A stretch of 64,000 nt of DNA from Sipunculus nudus. Taxonomy: Eukaryota > Annelida > Sipuncula > Golfingiida > Sipunculidae. The stretch covers positions 13,659,479-13,723,478 of the forward strand of contig CM049321.1 of the NCBI GenBank assembly GCA_026874595.1. Reading direction: 5' to 3'. The notes under the pieces are model-generated. The model saw only the letters and a program-made list of their open reading frames with translations. It searched no databases and was not told where the DNA came from. Positions within the stretch are counted from its first letter, which is position 1. The number at the start of each line of letters is the position of its first letter. This document shows positions 1 to 12,235 of the stretch, piece after piece. A program made the position numbers and the translations under genes.

Positions 1-40
1 TACAGTTGTATATAGTCATAATTTGTTGCAAAAACTGTGC

Positions 41-104
41 AATATATATACATATATATATATATTTATATATATATATATACATACATTTATACATACA
101 TACA
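41..104. repeat. TA-rich microsatellite
   Basis: Interrupted TA dinucleotide run followed by ATAC/ATACAT steps. Simple sequence with no gene content. Confidence 0.9.
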
Positions 105-1599
105 TGGCCATGAACCCTGTATGTCACTTAAAGTTATGCTCATAATCTAAAGTGGAGGCAGGTCCCCATGAACAGGCTATCATTGTGATAATACTGCGGG
201 ACCCACTAGTCAATAAGTTGAGGTATAAACGAGCTCAGAGGGTCAGAGGTCAATGTCGCAGCCAGAACAAGCTAAGCATTGTCATGTTTATCAGCATGTC
301 ACTTGTGCAGTGCTGGTCCCAGTCTGGTTCTGTGAACAGTGTATCAGCACAGCACATGATATAATTCATAACAAGCCATTAACACTACACTGAATAATCT
401 GACACTAATTATTAAAATATAAGTGTATGCCAAAATAATTGTGCATCCGATTAATACATATTATTGCTGTAAAATTCAGTTCGTATTTTTAATTTTAAAA
501 TTGTATAATACAGTATACATACGCACACACTAACACACACCACATGCGCTCGAATCCTTATTATTATCTTTTTAAGAATCTAGATTAAAAATGACACATC
601 TGCAGGTACACACGCACTCGAACCACACTTGACGTGGCCCTTTTTTTTTGTCAAGTGTGTGTGTTTGTGTGTTGGGCGAGGGGTGCTGGTGAGGTTCATG
701 AACATATACTGATGAAAATTCGCTTTGTTATGTAAAATTGAAATAATATATCCTATTTACGTAAAAAAAATGTGTCAGCATGCAACAGTATAACAAATTC
801 ATAACAACAAATTCATCAGAAATATTATTTACACTTGTTAAATGTAATTCGGGTCAGTTTGTTATGAAAAATGTCATTAAAGTTAAACTCATATTTATCT
901 AAATAGTTAATGAAATGATGGCCTTGAGATTTCATCTGCATGTTGATTTTTGATTGTGTATTATTGATAAAAGACGTGTGTTGCCACCTTTATCATAAAT
1001 CTTTGCACAATTGTAATTGGAATGTTGAGACTGACAAACAGCATTGTGCTGGGAGTTTTAGCTGTGTAAAATCATTTTTCGCATTTTTTTCCTACAAATG
1101 AAATAATGTACCACATTTGCACTTCAACAATGTTAGTACATCCACTGTTTTAAAGAATCGGTCCAATTCTTTAGTCAGGCCATGCACTAACACTTGTTAA
1201 ATTTCTCTTAAGATTGTATATTTGAATAATTCCAAAAATTCCTTTATTATAGTACTGAATTTCCTTGACTCATTTGTTATTACGTTGTTATCTTTGTATG
1301 CATTACAGTTGATATGATACCACTGGAACCGGGGAGTACATGTGTACTGTTTATTAACCTTCACAAAGGATTACTTGTTATGTTATGATAAACTGAGGTC
1401 ATGTGACAAGTTTTGCTGGCCAATCATCTAAGGCCGCATGAAGCCATGACCTGCTAACAAAATAAAGGTCGCTGTTGTTTCCTAGTTTGACATCTGGCTT
1501 TAACAATATACACGTCATATTTTTCCTGCCCAAACCAACTAACTACTGCTGCATTTAAACATTGCTATTTACTCCAAAAACACGTTTGCAGAATTTAAT
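105..1599. other. gene-free tract, nothing recognised
   Basis: About 1.5 kb of AT-rich DNA. The only open frames are under 80 codons and show no family resemblance. There are short CA/GT-rich stretches near 520-545 and 655-675. I see no RNA gene, no transposon terminus and no splice-bounded exon. Confidence 0.6.
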
Positions 1600-1610
1600 T
1601 TGTACACGTT

Positions 1611-2052
1611 CTATCGTTTAAATTTTAGTATTATAATACCCAATATTTCAGCTCCATATGTTACGATTGGTACAACAATTATATTAAACAATTCAACAGC
1701 AGTTTCAGGTGGCAACATATTACATTTATACTGTATACTATATATTCTACTCGATGCTTTCTCTGCCTGTGTTGACAAAGTGCTAGGTGCTAAGTTCCAT
1801 GATAATCTGCTAGAAAACATTATTCCAAGATATTTATAGCTTGGAGTAACCACAATTTCTTTCCCACCATGCATAAAATCATCTTTTTTCCTTTCTATAT
1901 ATGCCTTCCAATTCTAAATATTACTGCTTTTGTTTTTCACCAAGTTCACTACCATGCCCCACCTGGAGCAAGAAAGCTCTAATATACCATTTGTTTTTGT
2001 AAGTGTCAAACAAGTTCATCTGCATATAACATCAACTGCAGATTGATACAGT

Positions 2053-2114
<62 letters not shown>

Positions 2115-3450
2115 CTCTGGCATAGTGACATTTATAGTTCTTCGATTAATTCATTCATAAACATCACAAACATGAACGGGCTGACCACACAGCCTTGCCG
2201 TGTTCCTACCAAGCATTCTACGACTCTGTCAGACCTTATATTTTAATACACGATTTTAAGTTTCTATATATACATTATACGGAGCATAGCTGCCATTTTC
2301 CAATGTAAGACTATAATCATCAGCATATACCAAAGAAGACTATGCGATATTCGGTCGAACGCTTTGCTAAAGTCGACAAATAAACAGTAGCACCGACCCT
2401 TTTCTCTTGTAACTTACTTCTGCACAACACTGTCTAATGAGAATATATGCTCCATCGTTTAACGATTTTGTCTATATCCTGCATGTTTTTCATAAAATTT
2501 GTCATTTTCTTCTGCCAATTTAACAAGGCGATTATTTAAAATTCTTATAAATATTTTTGAAGTAACACTCATTAAGGATATACCTCTATAGTTATTCAAA
2601 TCTGAATATGACCATCATTTATACAATGGTACCAATACAACATGGCTTCATTTTAATCGAAATGATCATTTATCCATAATACAATTAACAATTTTCTTCA
2701 ATACCAGAACTGATGAATTGGTGCCATTTTTATACAGTTCAACGACCACACCATCAATGCACCAGGTGCTTTACCACTGTTTTATAATTTTATACTTTCA
2801 GTAGTTGCTATTTCAGTATTTAGATCATTAGGTACATTTATGTTACACAAGTCACAGTTTACTTTATGTTCATTTAAATATGGAGTCACCGTTTCAGTTT
2901 GTTCTTTATAAACCGGATTCTCTGAATTAAGTAATTGTTAAAAATGCTCATACAATTGAATTGGCTTGATAACATTACAACTCTTATTTCCTGTTGAATT
3001 TATTTGTGTCACTGTTTTCCAGTTAACTGCAGGATCTTTACTGGATTCTGACAATTTATGATAATTTTTATCTTCATATAGATACTTTTTTTTCTTAAAC
3101 AACTCTATAAAATTCTTCTTTAACCTCAGATACTCATCCAAATATACTTTATTTCTGTTTTTTTCTATATACTCTCAATCTTTTATCTCTATTCTGTTTT
3201 AACACATATAATTCTTCATCCCACCAAAGTACTCATGTAATGTTTTTTGTTACCTTACATTTCTTATACATTTGGCCAGCACTTGTACACAATATACTTT
3301 CTAACATAGCTACCGTTCGGCCAATTTCACCGTTTTCTAATCTTATGCATACATCATTCATTTCTTCAATAGTTTCAGGTTTGTGTAAGTTTTGTTTAAA
3401 TTCCTCTGTATATTTATTAGACCAATAGACAAGGGTATATGTATGCACAG
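1611..3450 (-). mobile_element. degraded LINE (non-LTR retrotransposon), 5'-truncated
   Basis: The reverse strand reads as a broken non-LTR retrotransposon ORF2. In order from 3450 downward there is: the linker after the endonuclease (a W-W-D-E-E-L motif followed by basic R-x-K-x-L-R-x-Y-R), a K-K-K-K-Y-x-Y segment near 3060, and reverse-transcriptase motifs. These are N-Y-R-G-I-S-L near 2580, F-V-D-F-S-K-A-F-D near 2380, T-R-Q-G-C-V-V-S-P near 2195, and Y-A-D-E (normally Y-A-D-D) near 2020. The thumb region with Y-K-Y-L-G-I-M-F-S-S and P-I-V-T-Y-G-A-E lies at 1611-1874. Stops and frame changes interrupt it and a TA microsatellite sits inside it, so it is dead. The motif style fits the I/Jockey-like superfamily of LINEs; the exact clade is not assigned. 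It is probably cut off upstream near 3480 at another TA run. Confidence 0.8.
2057..2116. repeat. (TA)n microsatellite inside the LINE
   Basis: About 28 TA units. They lie between reverse-transcriptase motif B and the Y-A-D-E motif of the surrounding LINE relic, so the run expanded within or inserted into the dead element. Confidence 0.9.
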
Positions 3451-3599
3451 TTGAAGTTATCTCACCAACATCCTTTGGATTAGAATATATATATATATAT
3501 GAGACAAACAATTTATACCCCGGAATATAATCTTGCCTAGCCCATGTCATACCCCGGGAATAGTTTGGGCCAGACCAGATTATACCCGGGTACACAATC

Positions 3600-5285
3600 A
3601 AGGGGACTATTCTGGCCTGCTACCCTGATTTCCAGTTAGGCAAGGCCTACACAAAGGTTATGGTAAAATTCCGAGCTAAAATAAACTATCTCAAAAAAAA
3701 TCTTCAGGTCTTATCACGACAGCGCGCAGTGAACATGGAATTCACTGTTTTCAAGATGGAGCAAACTAGGAATAAAACACAGCAGTAAAGCACTCATGAG
3801 CCACTTCATCCCTCATATATGCAAGACCGCTTGACTTTTACCATGCAAGTTTCTGATCCCGTGCGCGTCTTTTCTGCGAAGGGTTGACTTTTAAGGAGTC
3901 TTTAGTGCCAACCACATACGGGTATCTTCTGTAGAAGTAAGGTAAATAGATCCGACAATTTAAAGTGGTCATTGTTAAGAGAAAGCTAATACAAGTTCTT
4001 ACTCAGTGGCGTCAATTTATCTACAAGGATGGGGGGGGAGGGGGGGGGGGGTTAAGACGGTTTGATGGATATATCCCCGTTTCTCATCAAGCTGTGCTGA
4101 TGTATTGCTTCATGAGATGTTGACCACTTAACTAAACCACTCATCACAGTCTTGCCCTACTCAAAAAATGTATGTATGTTAACTTATTAAAGGCACACTA
4201 ACACAGCAGTTATCGTGATTAAACAGTCCTCTTCGGAAGTAACCTATAAACATATCTTAATAATATATATTTGGTATTAACAAGTATGTAACCATTCTTC
4301 ATCATATAATTCACATAATTTTTATGCAACTTTAAATGTTTCATTTACCAGTAACCCAAAAACGTCCATTATTGGTTCTAAATAACTCATAAGCAAATAT
4401 GTAGTTACAAGAGATGTAAATTAGTATTCATATTTAATTTTGTTATATCAGTATCCATATAACTATATTTCAGCTGCATGATTGTGATTAACCCTCACCA
4501 GTCTGTGTTATTCAGTCATATGACGTCATTAGTATCCGTCATATATAGCTTAAGAAAGAAGAAACATATACCTTTCACTCAAAAGTGCCAAGTGAAACTA
4601 TATGAGCATTTTTGTTTCATGATTATATAAGATATATGAAACAAATGACTATTTTATATCGTTTCAGTCATTCTGTCCAACAAACTGACTCATAGTATTA
4701 TCAGTTTGTAAATTGCCCGATTTTTCAGTCATTTTATAAGCTGCCTGAGCGAATCAAATTTACAAATTGACTGACTTTACAAACTGACTGTTACTGAACA
4801 CAATATGCGTGGATAAACATTGTAAATCTGACCTGCAAATGCCAAGCTGCATATTATCCATGCGGGTCAGACAAATTTGTACCTGCAGCCAGCAATAATA
4901 ATTACCTAATACTTATTCTCTTTACTATATACAGAACAAACCCGCAGTAATCTGCATACGTCCACGGCTGTTCAATTTCTGATAATTAGCATTTAATATA
5001 ACTAATATCTGCTCAATATCCATTTCGCCCAAGTGTTCGTTAATTAACTGAATTGCGGGTAAACCACGGAATAAATATCCATTTGAAAAGAACACGGCTT
5101 AACTTAATTAATTCGCTTTCGCGTGATCTATGGATTCCATATGAATGATATGGACAAACGTATCTAACATGTCATGTTATCTGTTTAGCATTAATATGTT
5201 CATTCTTTTGCTCTCTCATGCACACACTTATGCTTTCTTGCATATATTTATATATATTTATATATATACAATTATATGTAAATGT
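3600..5285. other. gene-free tract with a G-rich repeat edge
   Basis: No supported gene. A 19-base string CAGTGGCGTCAATTTATCT just before the poly-G tract at 4030-4050 recurs at 23140 before another poly-G tract, so it is probably the edge of an interspersed repeat. Around 4670-4795 the words CAGTTTGTAAA and TTTACAAACTG form a loose inverted repeat. Confidence 0.5.
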
Positions 5286-5287
5286 AC

Positions 5288-5289
<2 letters not shown>

Positions 5290-5338
<49 letters not shown>
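5290..5338. repeat. (TA)n microsatellite
   Basis: About 24 uninterrupted TA units. The short reading frames crossing it are artefacts of the repeat. Confidence 0.9.
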
Positions 5339-5341
<3 letters not shown>

Positions 5342-5344
5342 ACA

Positions 5345-8310
5345 TAAATAATGCCCAAATTCATTCTCAGAAAAAAATCCTTTCTTTTAAGCTTGAATTT
5401 AAATATATGAGTATCCATTTGAGTCCGCCATGCCTAAATATCTGGTTTTGCATGCATGTACAATATCAGCGTAGTATTTAAGTATTGGAAGTTTATATGG
5501 GCGTTAAGTGCAGTGGCACAATCTTATACTGATTATAACTCTTTTACAATTATACTGAGAGCGATTGACAAGCATGCCCCAAAACTTGTGCTGTGGAAAT
5601 GCAGCTTTCTTGATTGCTAATGTTTATATTTCCATGGGAAAACAAATATGTTTTTAAGACTTGATGTGTTAGCATTGCATCAGGGGAGATCCTCCGAAAC
5701 TATAGCAACATTTTGGCCCTCTGACACTGGAGAATCTGTGACCAGCATATTGTGTGTCAGAGTGCCGTTACATCCTTCAGTGAGGAACGCATTTTAAACC
5801 TCTATGACATTGCAAATATTTTCGTCATATATGACAACGCCCCATGGCCTACAAGTACGCTGTTACTTGACAAATACCAGACCTATCGTTAGCTTTTTAT
5901 AGTTAAGTATATTATCCACTAACACCTATCAAGAACGAGAAAAGTTTTGTTTTAACCTAGCATATTGTTACATCTATTGAATGTTAAATTATTTAATTTC
6001 TGACTGCTTAAATACAAGCATGGCTCGCACGGCTTACTTGACGCAGCCAACTTGTACGCGATACCGGAAATGACTCTTTACCATAGAGACGGAGTTTCAG
6101 TAATTTTCATGTAATTTTTGTTAATTCATCATTCGTAGCCTAATGTTAGAGTATGGGCTGTTTAACAAGATATGAATGCAACATAATAAAAGGCCACTGT
6201 GGGTTATCATGGGTTATGTAAAATATGGATAACCCTTAGTTTTATTTAAATAAATATTAAAAAATACAGGACTGAGAAAAAAACTCTTTATTGTCTCAGG
6301 AATGTCTTTTCGAAAGAAACCATATACCTACTATTTGCCAACATTATACAATTTTTTTATAGTCATCTTCAGCGTCTAGTATAAAAACATGCTATAAAAA
6401 CTATTGATCTCATGTTTATATCTACTATATTATATTATGTTTATATTATATATATAATTATATTATATACATATATAATATATATTTACGAACCCAACAG
6501 TGCTCTGTTTGCAGGGATGCTTAGACACCTTTCCGTAGCGTTATTGAAATAATATTGAGTTAATGATATAATCTAATTTAATAGTGAAAAGTGTTAGATT
6601 TTATGATATATAAACTTAAATAAGCGCGGGGGTGATCTTAACAGGGTAACCTAAAATTAGGTTCAGGCTAAAACCCGCGGGTAATCTGTGCTTGATTTCA
6701 GATGGGGGGGGAGGGGGGGGAGGTAAAACTCTAATGGGGATAACCTGAAGTCTTTACACTGACCTACAGATGAACCACTTGATAAACATAAATGAATATA
6801 TAAAGTACCAAGATGCAGGGGATTCTGGCTGGCCATTATTCTCAAAGATACCAAGTCACATATATGTCACATTTTTTCTGTCAGGATGTGTAGCCTCATT
6901 ACTAACATTCGGATTAGTGACGTTACTCTCAAGAAGTGGTGCACGAATTCACTTACCTATTAAGCCCGGAGTTACACACGTGTAAGGCGGAACAAGCTTA
7001 GCCGCAGCTATATATACAATATCACTACTGTTACAGAGAATGTGGCTCAACGCAACCCCAGGCTGAATACTCACACAGGGACATACGCCGTCTACCAAGC
7101 CTGTGTACTGAGATAACTTTTTTTTACGTAACAGGAGGGATTATGGGTAATATACTACATAGTCAAGGAAACTGAGTGTACTACTGTGTTAGTCTCCAGT
7201 GCAGGATTCTTTCACTTTCATTCTCATCCCCCAGTCACTGATACAGTCAACTGAGGGTAAGGGTAAACACTTTTTTCTTCTTCTGAGCATGCGCACTGCG
7301 TGTAGGGGTCGTCTGCCGAGATTGTGTCTAGTCAGTCATCATTGTGGATATTGTCAAAACAAACAAGATAATACGCCAGACACAGTCACTTAGCCAGGAA
7401 CATCGCCTTTAAGGATAAGATAGTAGTTTGTTATTGTATCCACCGGCTCTTGAATTGCTTTAAGTGTAGATTTAGGCTAAATATGTCTCTTTTCTGGGTC
7501 ATTTGCTAAAAAACTATTACTTATCTGAAATTTTCCTTGCCATGGCATAGCAACCGAGGACGCGCTTTCTGATTGGTTGATATGTCTACTACTGGAGTCT
7601 TCACATGGTGACACAACGCTGACGTAACAATGGTTCAGCCAATCACGCATGTACTTTAAATTTAGCCTGACACCGATGTGCCATGGCCGTCGGGTCTAAA
7701 AACGGGGGTTTCTAGCCTGCCTATCTCAAATATTAAGTAAAGCATTAAGACATTTACCATATAGTGCGAAAAACGCTAGGAAAATGTCAGAAAAGTAATA
7801 GTTAAAAGGAAATGACCAAGAAAAGTAACAAATTTAACCGAAATCTACACTATGCGCAATTCAGGCGCCTGTGTTGTATCGATTTGGATATGAGAAATAC
7901 AGTCTTTCGTTATCAATCTAACTGACCATAATACATATTATCAGTCAACAGTTGTCTCCAGTGCAGTGAAAAGGAAGCATCATAATTATATTAATATCCC
8001 TTTGCGTTAAGATTTATAAAATGAAGTATGTAAAATCCTTCAATAAATCAAAAAGGTTAACGCAAAATTGTGATGACCTGAATTCAGTCAGTGATACGTG
8101 TTTTGTTCTCTTTGCTATTCAAGCTTAACTTATCCCTTCCAGTCATTGGAGAACAGCCCACAATAACCGACTATTTGCTCCTATAAGACCTATAGCTATA
8201 TGCTGGCCTATAGGACGATGGAGTAGCAGGATTAGTAATTGTAGCAAATTCTTAAACAAAGTCTGGGGGTAACGGACACAAAGTGCAGTCCTCTATTATC
8301 GTCCAAAGCT
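5345..8310. other. gene-free tract downstream of gene A
   Basis: No supported exon or RNA. It contains a TA-rich block at 6420-6485 and poly-G tracts at 6703-6722. Short frames near 6770-6985 and 7199-7393 have no recognisable domain. A GCATGCGCA word at about 7289 resembles part of an NRF1-type site, but no gene start can be placed beside it. Confidence 0.5.
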
Positions 8311-8313
8311 CAA

Positions 8314-8316
8314 CTT

Positions 8317-8388
<72 letters not shown>
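8314..8388. repeat. (TA)n microsatellite, 3' of gene A
   Basis: TA run with a single TG interruption, about 360 bases past the stop codon of gene A. Confidence 0.9.
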
Positions 8389-8395
<7 letters not shown>

Positions 8396-8749
8396 CATTA
8401 CAGACCCGGTGAAAGCGGTAAAGTGCTCTATACGACTGAGGTAGAGCTATATTCTACATGTAAAACACGTTAGTGTGTCTTACCCATTGCAACTCTGAGT
8501 TTCACGCCAGAGGGTATAACTGTGTTTACCCTTACCCATCCGCATGAAGCGTTTACAGTACGGTCCTCGTTGCAAGATGCAAAGCCACTCTGGCGCTAGA
8601 ACGCTGATTGAAGACTCTCTAATTCATAGGACCGAAAAAGGCGCTCTATCTCGGTCCTTCAAGAAAATGGCCAGGGTAATGCCGTTCACTTTTCATTCCC
8701 CAGTGGCAGCACCGTGAGGGTCTGCAGTCTCTGAATGCCTTGTTAATTA

Positions 8750-9210
8750 TCAAGAAATCAAGTCTTTTGATCCAAAATAGATGTACCTCATCAATTCTCC
8801 AAGCGTATTATTAAGCTTTTCAATCCCTTCTGGTCCCTTTGGAACGTATCCATGTCTTTTCCAAACATGAACTGCATAATTGTTTGTCCAGTTATAGCTT
8901 TTCTGGAAGAGCTGTTTCCGGTTTTCATAGTTTGGGCTAACTAAAGTTCCATCTTCAACGTGAACCAGCTGTGGAAACAGTGTCTGTAACGTGCCAGCCA
9001 TTAGGACGGAGTGAATTCCCCATTCGTTTGGGTCAAACGTTCGATACGTTTCCATCCATACCCGAAAGAAGGGTTCTCCACGGGTACCTACTATTATACC
9101 GTTTGATAAAGCTTTCCGACTTTCCCTTGCTAGTGTCAGCTGGAACTTTCTCAAGGGGTTGAAAGACTTCACTACAAGTACATCTGTGTCCAGATAAATA
9201 CCCCCGTAAT
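8750..9210 (-). CDS. gene A exon 2: GT32/A4GALT-like glycosyltransferase, catalytic half
   Basis: Exon 2 of 2, completing a 415-residue protein with exon 1 at 13323-14109. The acceptor is a T-rich tract ending in AG at 9211-9212. The exon begins with the last two bases of a split Asp codon (residue 263), then Y-G-G-I-Y-L-D-T-D-V with the metal/nucleotide-sugar-binding D-T-D at residues 270-272. Later conserved blocks are L-S-N-G-I-I, P-F-F-R-V-W, H-V-E-D-G-T-L-V-S-P-N-Y and H-V-W-K-R-H. The protein ends in F-G-S-K-D-L-I-S before the stop. Exon length is 461 bases, identical to gene B exon 2. In GT32-type enzymes this half coordinates Mn2+ and the sugar nucleotide. The acceptor substrate is unknown. 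The frame is open throughout with no broken residue. Confidence 0.88.
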
Positions 9211-9295
9211 CTGAAAAAAATGAACGACATGTTATTAACCTTGCATGAACCAAAGGAGGAATATCGCTTCGTTTATATTGCCGTGGTCTTTATGC

Positions 9296-9895
9296 TGAAC
9301 TAGGGACCCATGGGCCTTTACGTTCAGCTGAATTTCTCTATAAGGATATTTTTATGAGCTTTTTTTCAAAATGTGGGTCCTGTGATCAGTTTGAAGCCAA
9401 CCTGCCTACCCAACCTGTAGTTATCATCCATAAACTAATTTGTGAATGGATAGGCCCTGTGACCCTGACCTTTGACTTAGTGACCCCATAACAAAAGGAA
9501 ACTTCCCCTATGGGCAGGTGAGCCACATATGGAAGACGGAAGGTTTGCGATGAAAAGTTGGGCGTTAATGCATCCACAACCTATCTACATTAGTGGGTTC
9601 TGTGACCTTTACGTTTAACCTCATGACCCCAAAACAAAAGGTTTCTTACATTATAGGTGGATCATATATAAGTCAAGATTTAAGACAATATTTCAATCAA
9701 AACTGCAGTTGTCTTCCGGAAACCAATTTGTGGACACATAGCAACTGTGACCTTGACCTTGTGACCCTATTGGCAAGTAAGTTATATGTGCAAGATGGAA
9801 GGTTGTGCTTATAATTCATCCACAATCTTTATAAATAAGTGGGTCCTCTGACCTTGACCTGATGACAACAAGATCAATAGAATTCTTGCGTTAGA
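9296..9895 (+). mobile_element. Helitron-like (pearl/HINE-type) repeat, module 1 fragment
   Basis: Same family as 32188-33720. It opens with an AACTAGGGACCC block and contains recurring TGACCTTGACCTT-type segments at about 140-base spacing, with GTGGGTCCTGTGACC and TTGGCAGGTGAGC-like words. The homologous sequence stops where the pogo-like element begins at 9912. It contains several AGGTCA half-site motifs on the reverse strand. Confidence 0.7.
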
Positions 9896-9913
9896 GGTGT
9901 GGCATATTATATA

Positions 9914-11174
9914 CAGTAGAACGCCTGTATTACGGTCACCATCGGGACTGGATGAAAGTGGCCTGAATACAGGAGTGGCCGTTATACAGGACTTGACCAG
10001 GAAAAGGGGGTTAAAATGTAACACGAAACCAAGTTCAAATCTTTATTACAATCAACAAAATAAACGTATATACAGAGTATTAGTATAATTATTGTTATCA
10101 ATAAAAAATAAAATATTTACAATCACATCAACCCTATCTATAACAATACCAACAATATATACAAATATAGTGTTTGCTATTAAATTACAAACAGATTGTA
10201 TATCCATAATATTTGTATAAATTTGTTGAACCACTGCCACATGACATCGTTCAGTTTATCATTCCCTGTAGATACACACTGTCTTTATCTACTGGCATTT
10301 GCGTTTTCTTGATACTGTTCCACGATCTCTCGCTTCCTCTTAAGTATGTTTTAAACTTGAGTTCGGCCGACACCATGGATTTCTGCTAGCTGTCGGCTGC
10401 TTTTCCCGTCACTCTTCCTGATCAGATCTACCTTTTCTTTGGGGGCAAGTTCATGTTTTTTCTTGGTCGCCATATTGGTCAAAGTGATTGGGACAGAATA
10501 TACGTAACATTTTATACATGTTACAATGTTTATTTTTCCTTCATAATTATTCATATATGAGTAAATTGTGCGATGTGTGCCGTACTGTTTTCGTTTGATG
10601 TACGTGTTCACAAGGACATTAAAGAAAGTTTAAAAATCCACAGTTTGCCTACGTTTTTTGATGACATAATCATCGGGACCCGCTGGTTGTCATTCGTTAA
10701 TTAAATGACAAACACCCTGTTTAAGATCCGGCTCCGACGACTGATTCACAAATATAAACGCAGGTGGGAACACATGCCTTACTATTGTGCATACGTATGA
10801 GGCTGTGTGGGGGTAGTACGACGCTAGTTACGTATCAAACTACTCAGTCTCGGTCGAATGGTTACCTTTACCCAGGCACTCATTAACAGACAGGAATATG
10901 TGAGAGCGGACAATTGTGTAATGATACTGAGGTCAAAAGTGGCCGCTCGATTTGTTGAGCCCATGTCACGGAGTCACTGCCCCTGACCGTAATTGAGGCG
11001 TTTCCCGGCCTGCGGGACCGAGAAACCTGGCCGTAATACGGAATAGAGGAGTGACCGTAATTGACAACAAAATGATTATGAAATATAACGGTCGAAAATT
11101 CGGGACCGGAAAATCTGACCGTTATAGACGTATTGACCGTTATTGAGGCGTGGCCGTTAGCAGGCGTTTTACTG
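9914..11174 (-). mobile_element. pogo/Tigger-like DNA transposon, degraded
   Basis: Terminal inverted repeats match 13 of 14 bases (CAGTAGAACGCCTG on the left, CAGTAAAACGCCTG on the reverse of the right end). The element is flanked by TA, the usual Tc1/mariner-pogo target duplication. Subterminal words such as GACCGTTAT/GGCCGTTA repeat near both ends. A transposase N-terminus on the minus strand lies at about 10282-10473. The 1.26-kb length lacks room for a full DDE transposase, so this is a decayed or internally deleted copy inside the gene A intron. Confidence 0.85.
10282..10473 (-). pseudogene. Tigger/pogo transposase N-terminal fragment (CENP-B-type HTH)
   Basis: Starting at the ATG at 10473 the frame reads M-A-T-K-K-K-H-E-L-A-P-K-E-K-V-D-L-I, then R-K-S-D-G-K-S, R-Q-L-A-E, G-V-G-R-T-Q-V, a stop, and N-I-L-K-R-K-R-E-I-V-E. 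This is the CENP-B N-terminal/psq helix-turn-helix found in Tigger transposases. The Tc5-type HTH and the DDE catalytic domain are absent, and an in-frame stop breaks what remains. The flanking inverted repeats confirm the assignment. Confidence 0.85.
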
Positions 11175-11494
11175 TATAGTTTTCTGGAACTTACAAAAGT
11201 AGTCGTGGTCAATATTCATGCTATAATCTATGCTATAATTATCAGGATACTGGAGGTTTTAAATTTTTTATTATTCTGGGGGTTACTTACGAGCCCCTTA
11301 GCTCGGAGGATATACGTGACAGTGACCTTATTTCAGGTTTCCATGGAGATTTTTTATTGACCTCCTTTGATATTCAGTAATAAATTTCTAGGGTTAGCGG
11401 TTACAAATTGTGCCTTGCTTATGGACGGACAGCAGAACAACGACTGACGATGCGCCATTCCTATACCTGAGTTGACTTTCACTCAGCTGAGCTA
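11175..11494 (+). mobile_element. Helitron-like repeat, module 2 (3' end with hairpin and CTAA)
   Basis: Shares a long block with 33830-34156: TGGTCAATATTCA, ATTATCAGGATACTGGAGG, TTATTCTGGGGG, CCATTCCTATAC. It ends in an AGTTGA...TCAGCT hairpin, then GAGCTAA. A hairpin followed by CTRR is the Helitron-type 3' end. The part before it (module 1) lies on the other side of the pogo-like element, suggesting pogo inserted into a pre-existing copy. Confidence 0.6.
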
Positions 11495-11639
11495 AAACGA
11501 AGTGGCTTATAGGTCATGACGGTCAGCTGAATAACAGGTGACACATGTATTAATTGTTGATGTTATGATGATAGATCTGCTGAAAAATATTTGTTAAGTA
11601 ACCTTTAAACAGGTAGAATGACTTCGAGTGTGCGCAAAA

Positions 11640-12005
11640 TCATGCTCTAAAAGTTTCTTTGTCGAATTGCTGCAATTTTTGCCAAATAGCTCTTAGAATA
11701 TAGGTCACCATAACCTAATTTTAGGTTTCCCATGACCTCCCTGGGTGTACTGTTAGAGGTTTTTCGGTGTAACGGTTACGGTTTGCGCAATATGTCTGAC
11801 TTTTGGATGCTCATAATCATATTTCTGTCCAATCGCTCGCAGAAAATAGGTAAACATGTCCTAGTTTTAGGGTTCCATGGAGATTTGTCCAGAATCTGCC
11901 TGGAAGTTGCGTTAGAAAATTTTAGGCCGAACGGATACAATTTGTGCCCATCTGAGTTTCAGGTGGCTAAAATCATGTTTTTTCCCTATAGCAATTTGCA
12001 ATGAC
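11640..12005 (+). repeat. diverged relatives of the module 2 repeat
   Basis: Two loosely similar ~180-base segments repeat words such as ATAGGT(C)A, TTTTAGG(G)TTCCATG, AACGG(T/A)TACAATTTG and TTGTGCCC, which also occur in the Helitron-like module 2. Probably an older copy or internal duplication. Confidence 0.4.
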
Positions 12006-12189
12006 TTAGTCGTGTCCACACCAACTGAGTCCGAGTGCAAGTCGTTACTAACTAAATATGCCCTTGAACTCTGATGAGAGAACATCTGTCTATGTTATTC
12101 TGGAAAAAGATATCGACCATGGTTTGTATAATTGTAAGTCCACTGAAAGTCCATGCAATATGATGTGCATTCAATGATGTGCTAACCCA

Positions 12190-12235
12190 TAAGACGTTAA
12201 ACTACGCCGGTCCCTGGTTCGATCTCCCCCAGAAC
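12190..12235 (+). repeat. possible SINE 3' fragment
   Basis: Contains ATAAGACGTTAAACTA followed by GGTTCGATCTC, a box-B-like word. No box A or cloverleaf can be drawn upstream, so this is at most a short SINE remnant. Confidence 0.25.

Noticed and set aside
2310-2330. Apparent Y-A-D-D in the LINE relic
   Set aside because: It lies before the T-R-Q-G-C motif in the wrong frame; the frame carrying the RT motifs reads L-L-W-Y-M-L-M-I there. The true position is near 2020 (Y-A-D-E).
6770-6985. 71-codon plus-strand frame with a hydrophobic stretch
   Set aside because: No family resemblance, no supporting splice sites and no paralogue in the window.
8404-8515. Possible tRNA-like sequence just after a TA run
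   Set aside because: GGTAAAGTGCTC hints at a D-arm, but no T-arm or acceptor stem can be paired.
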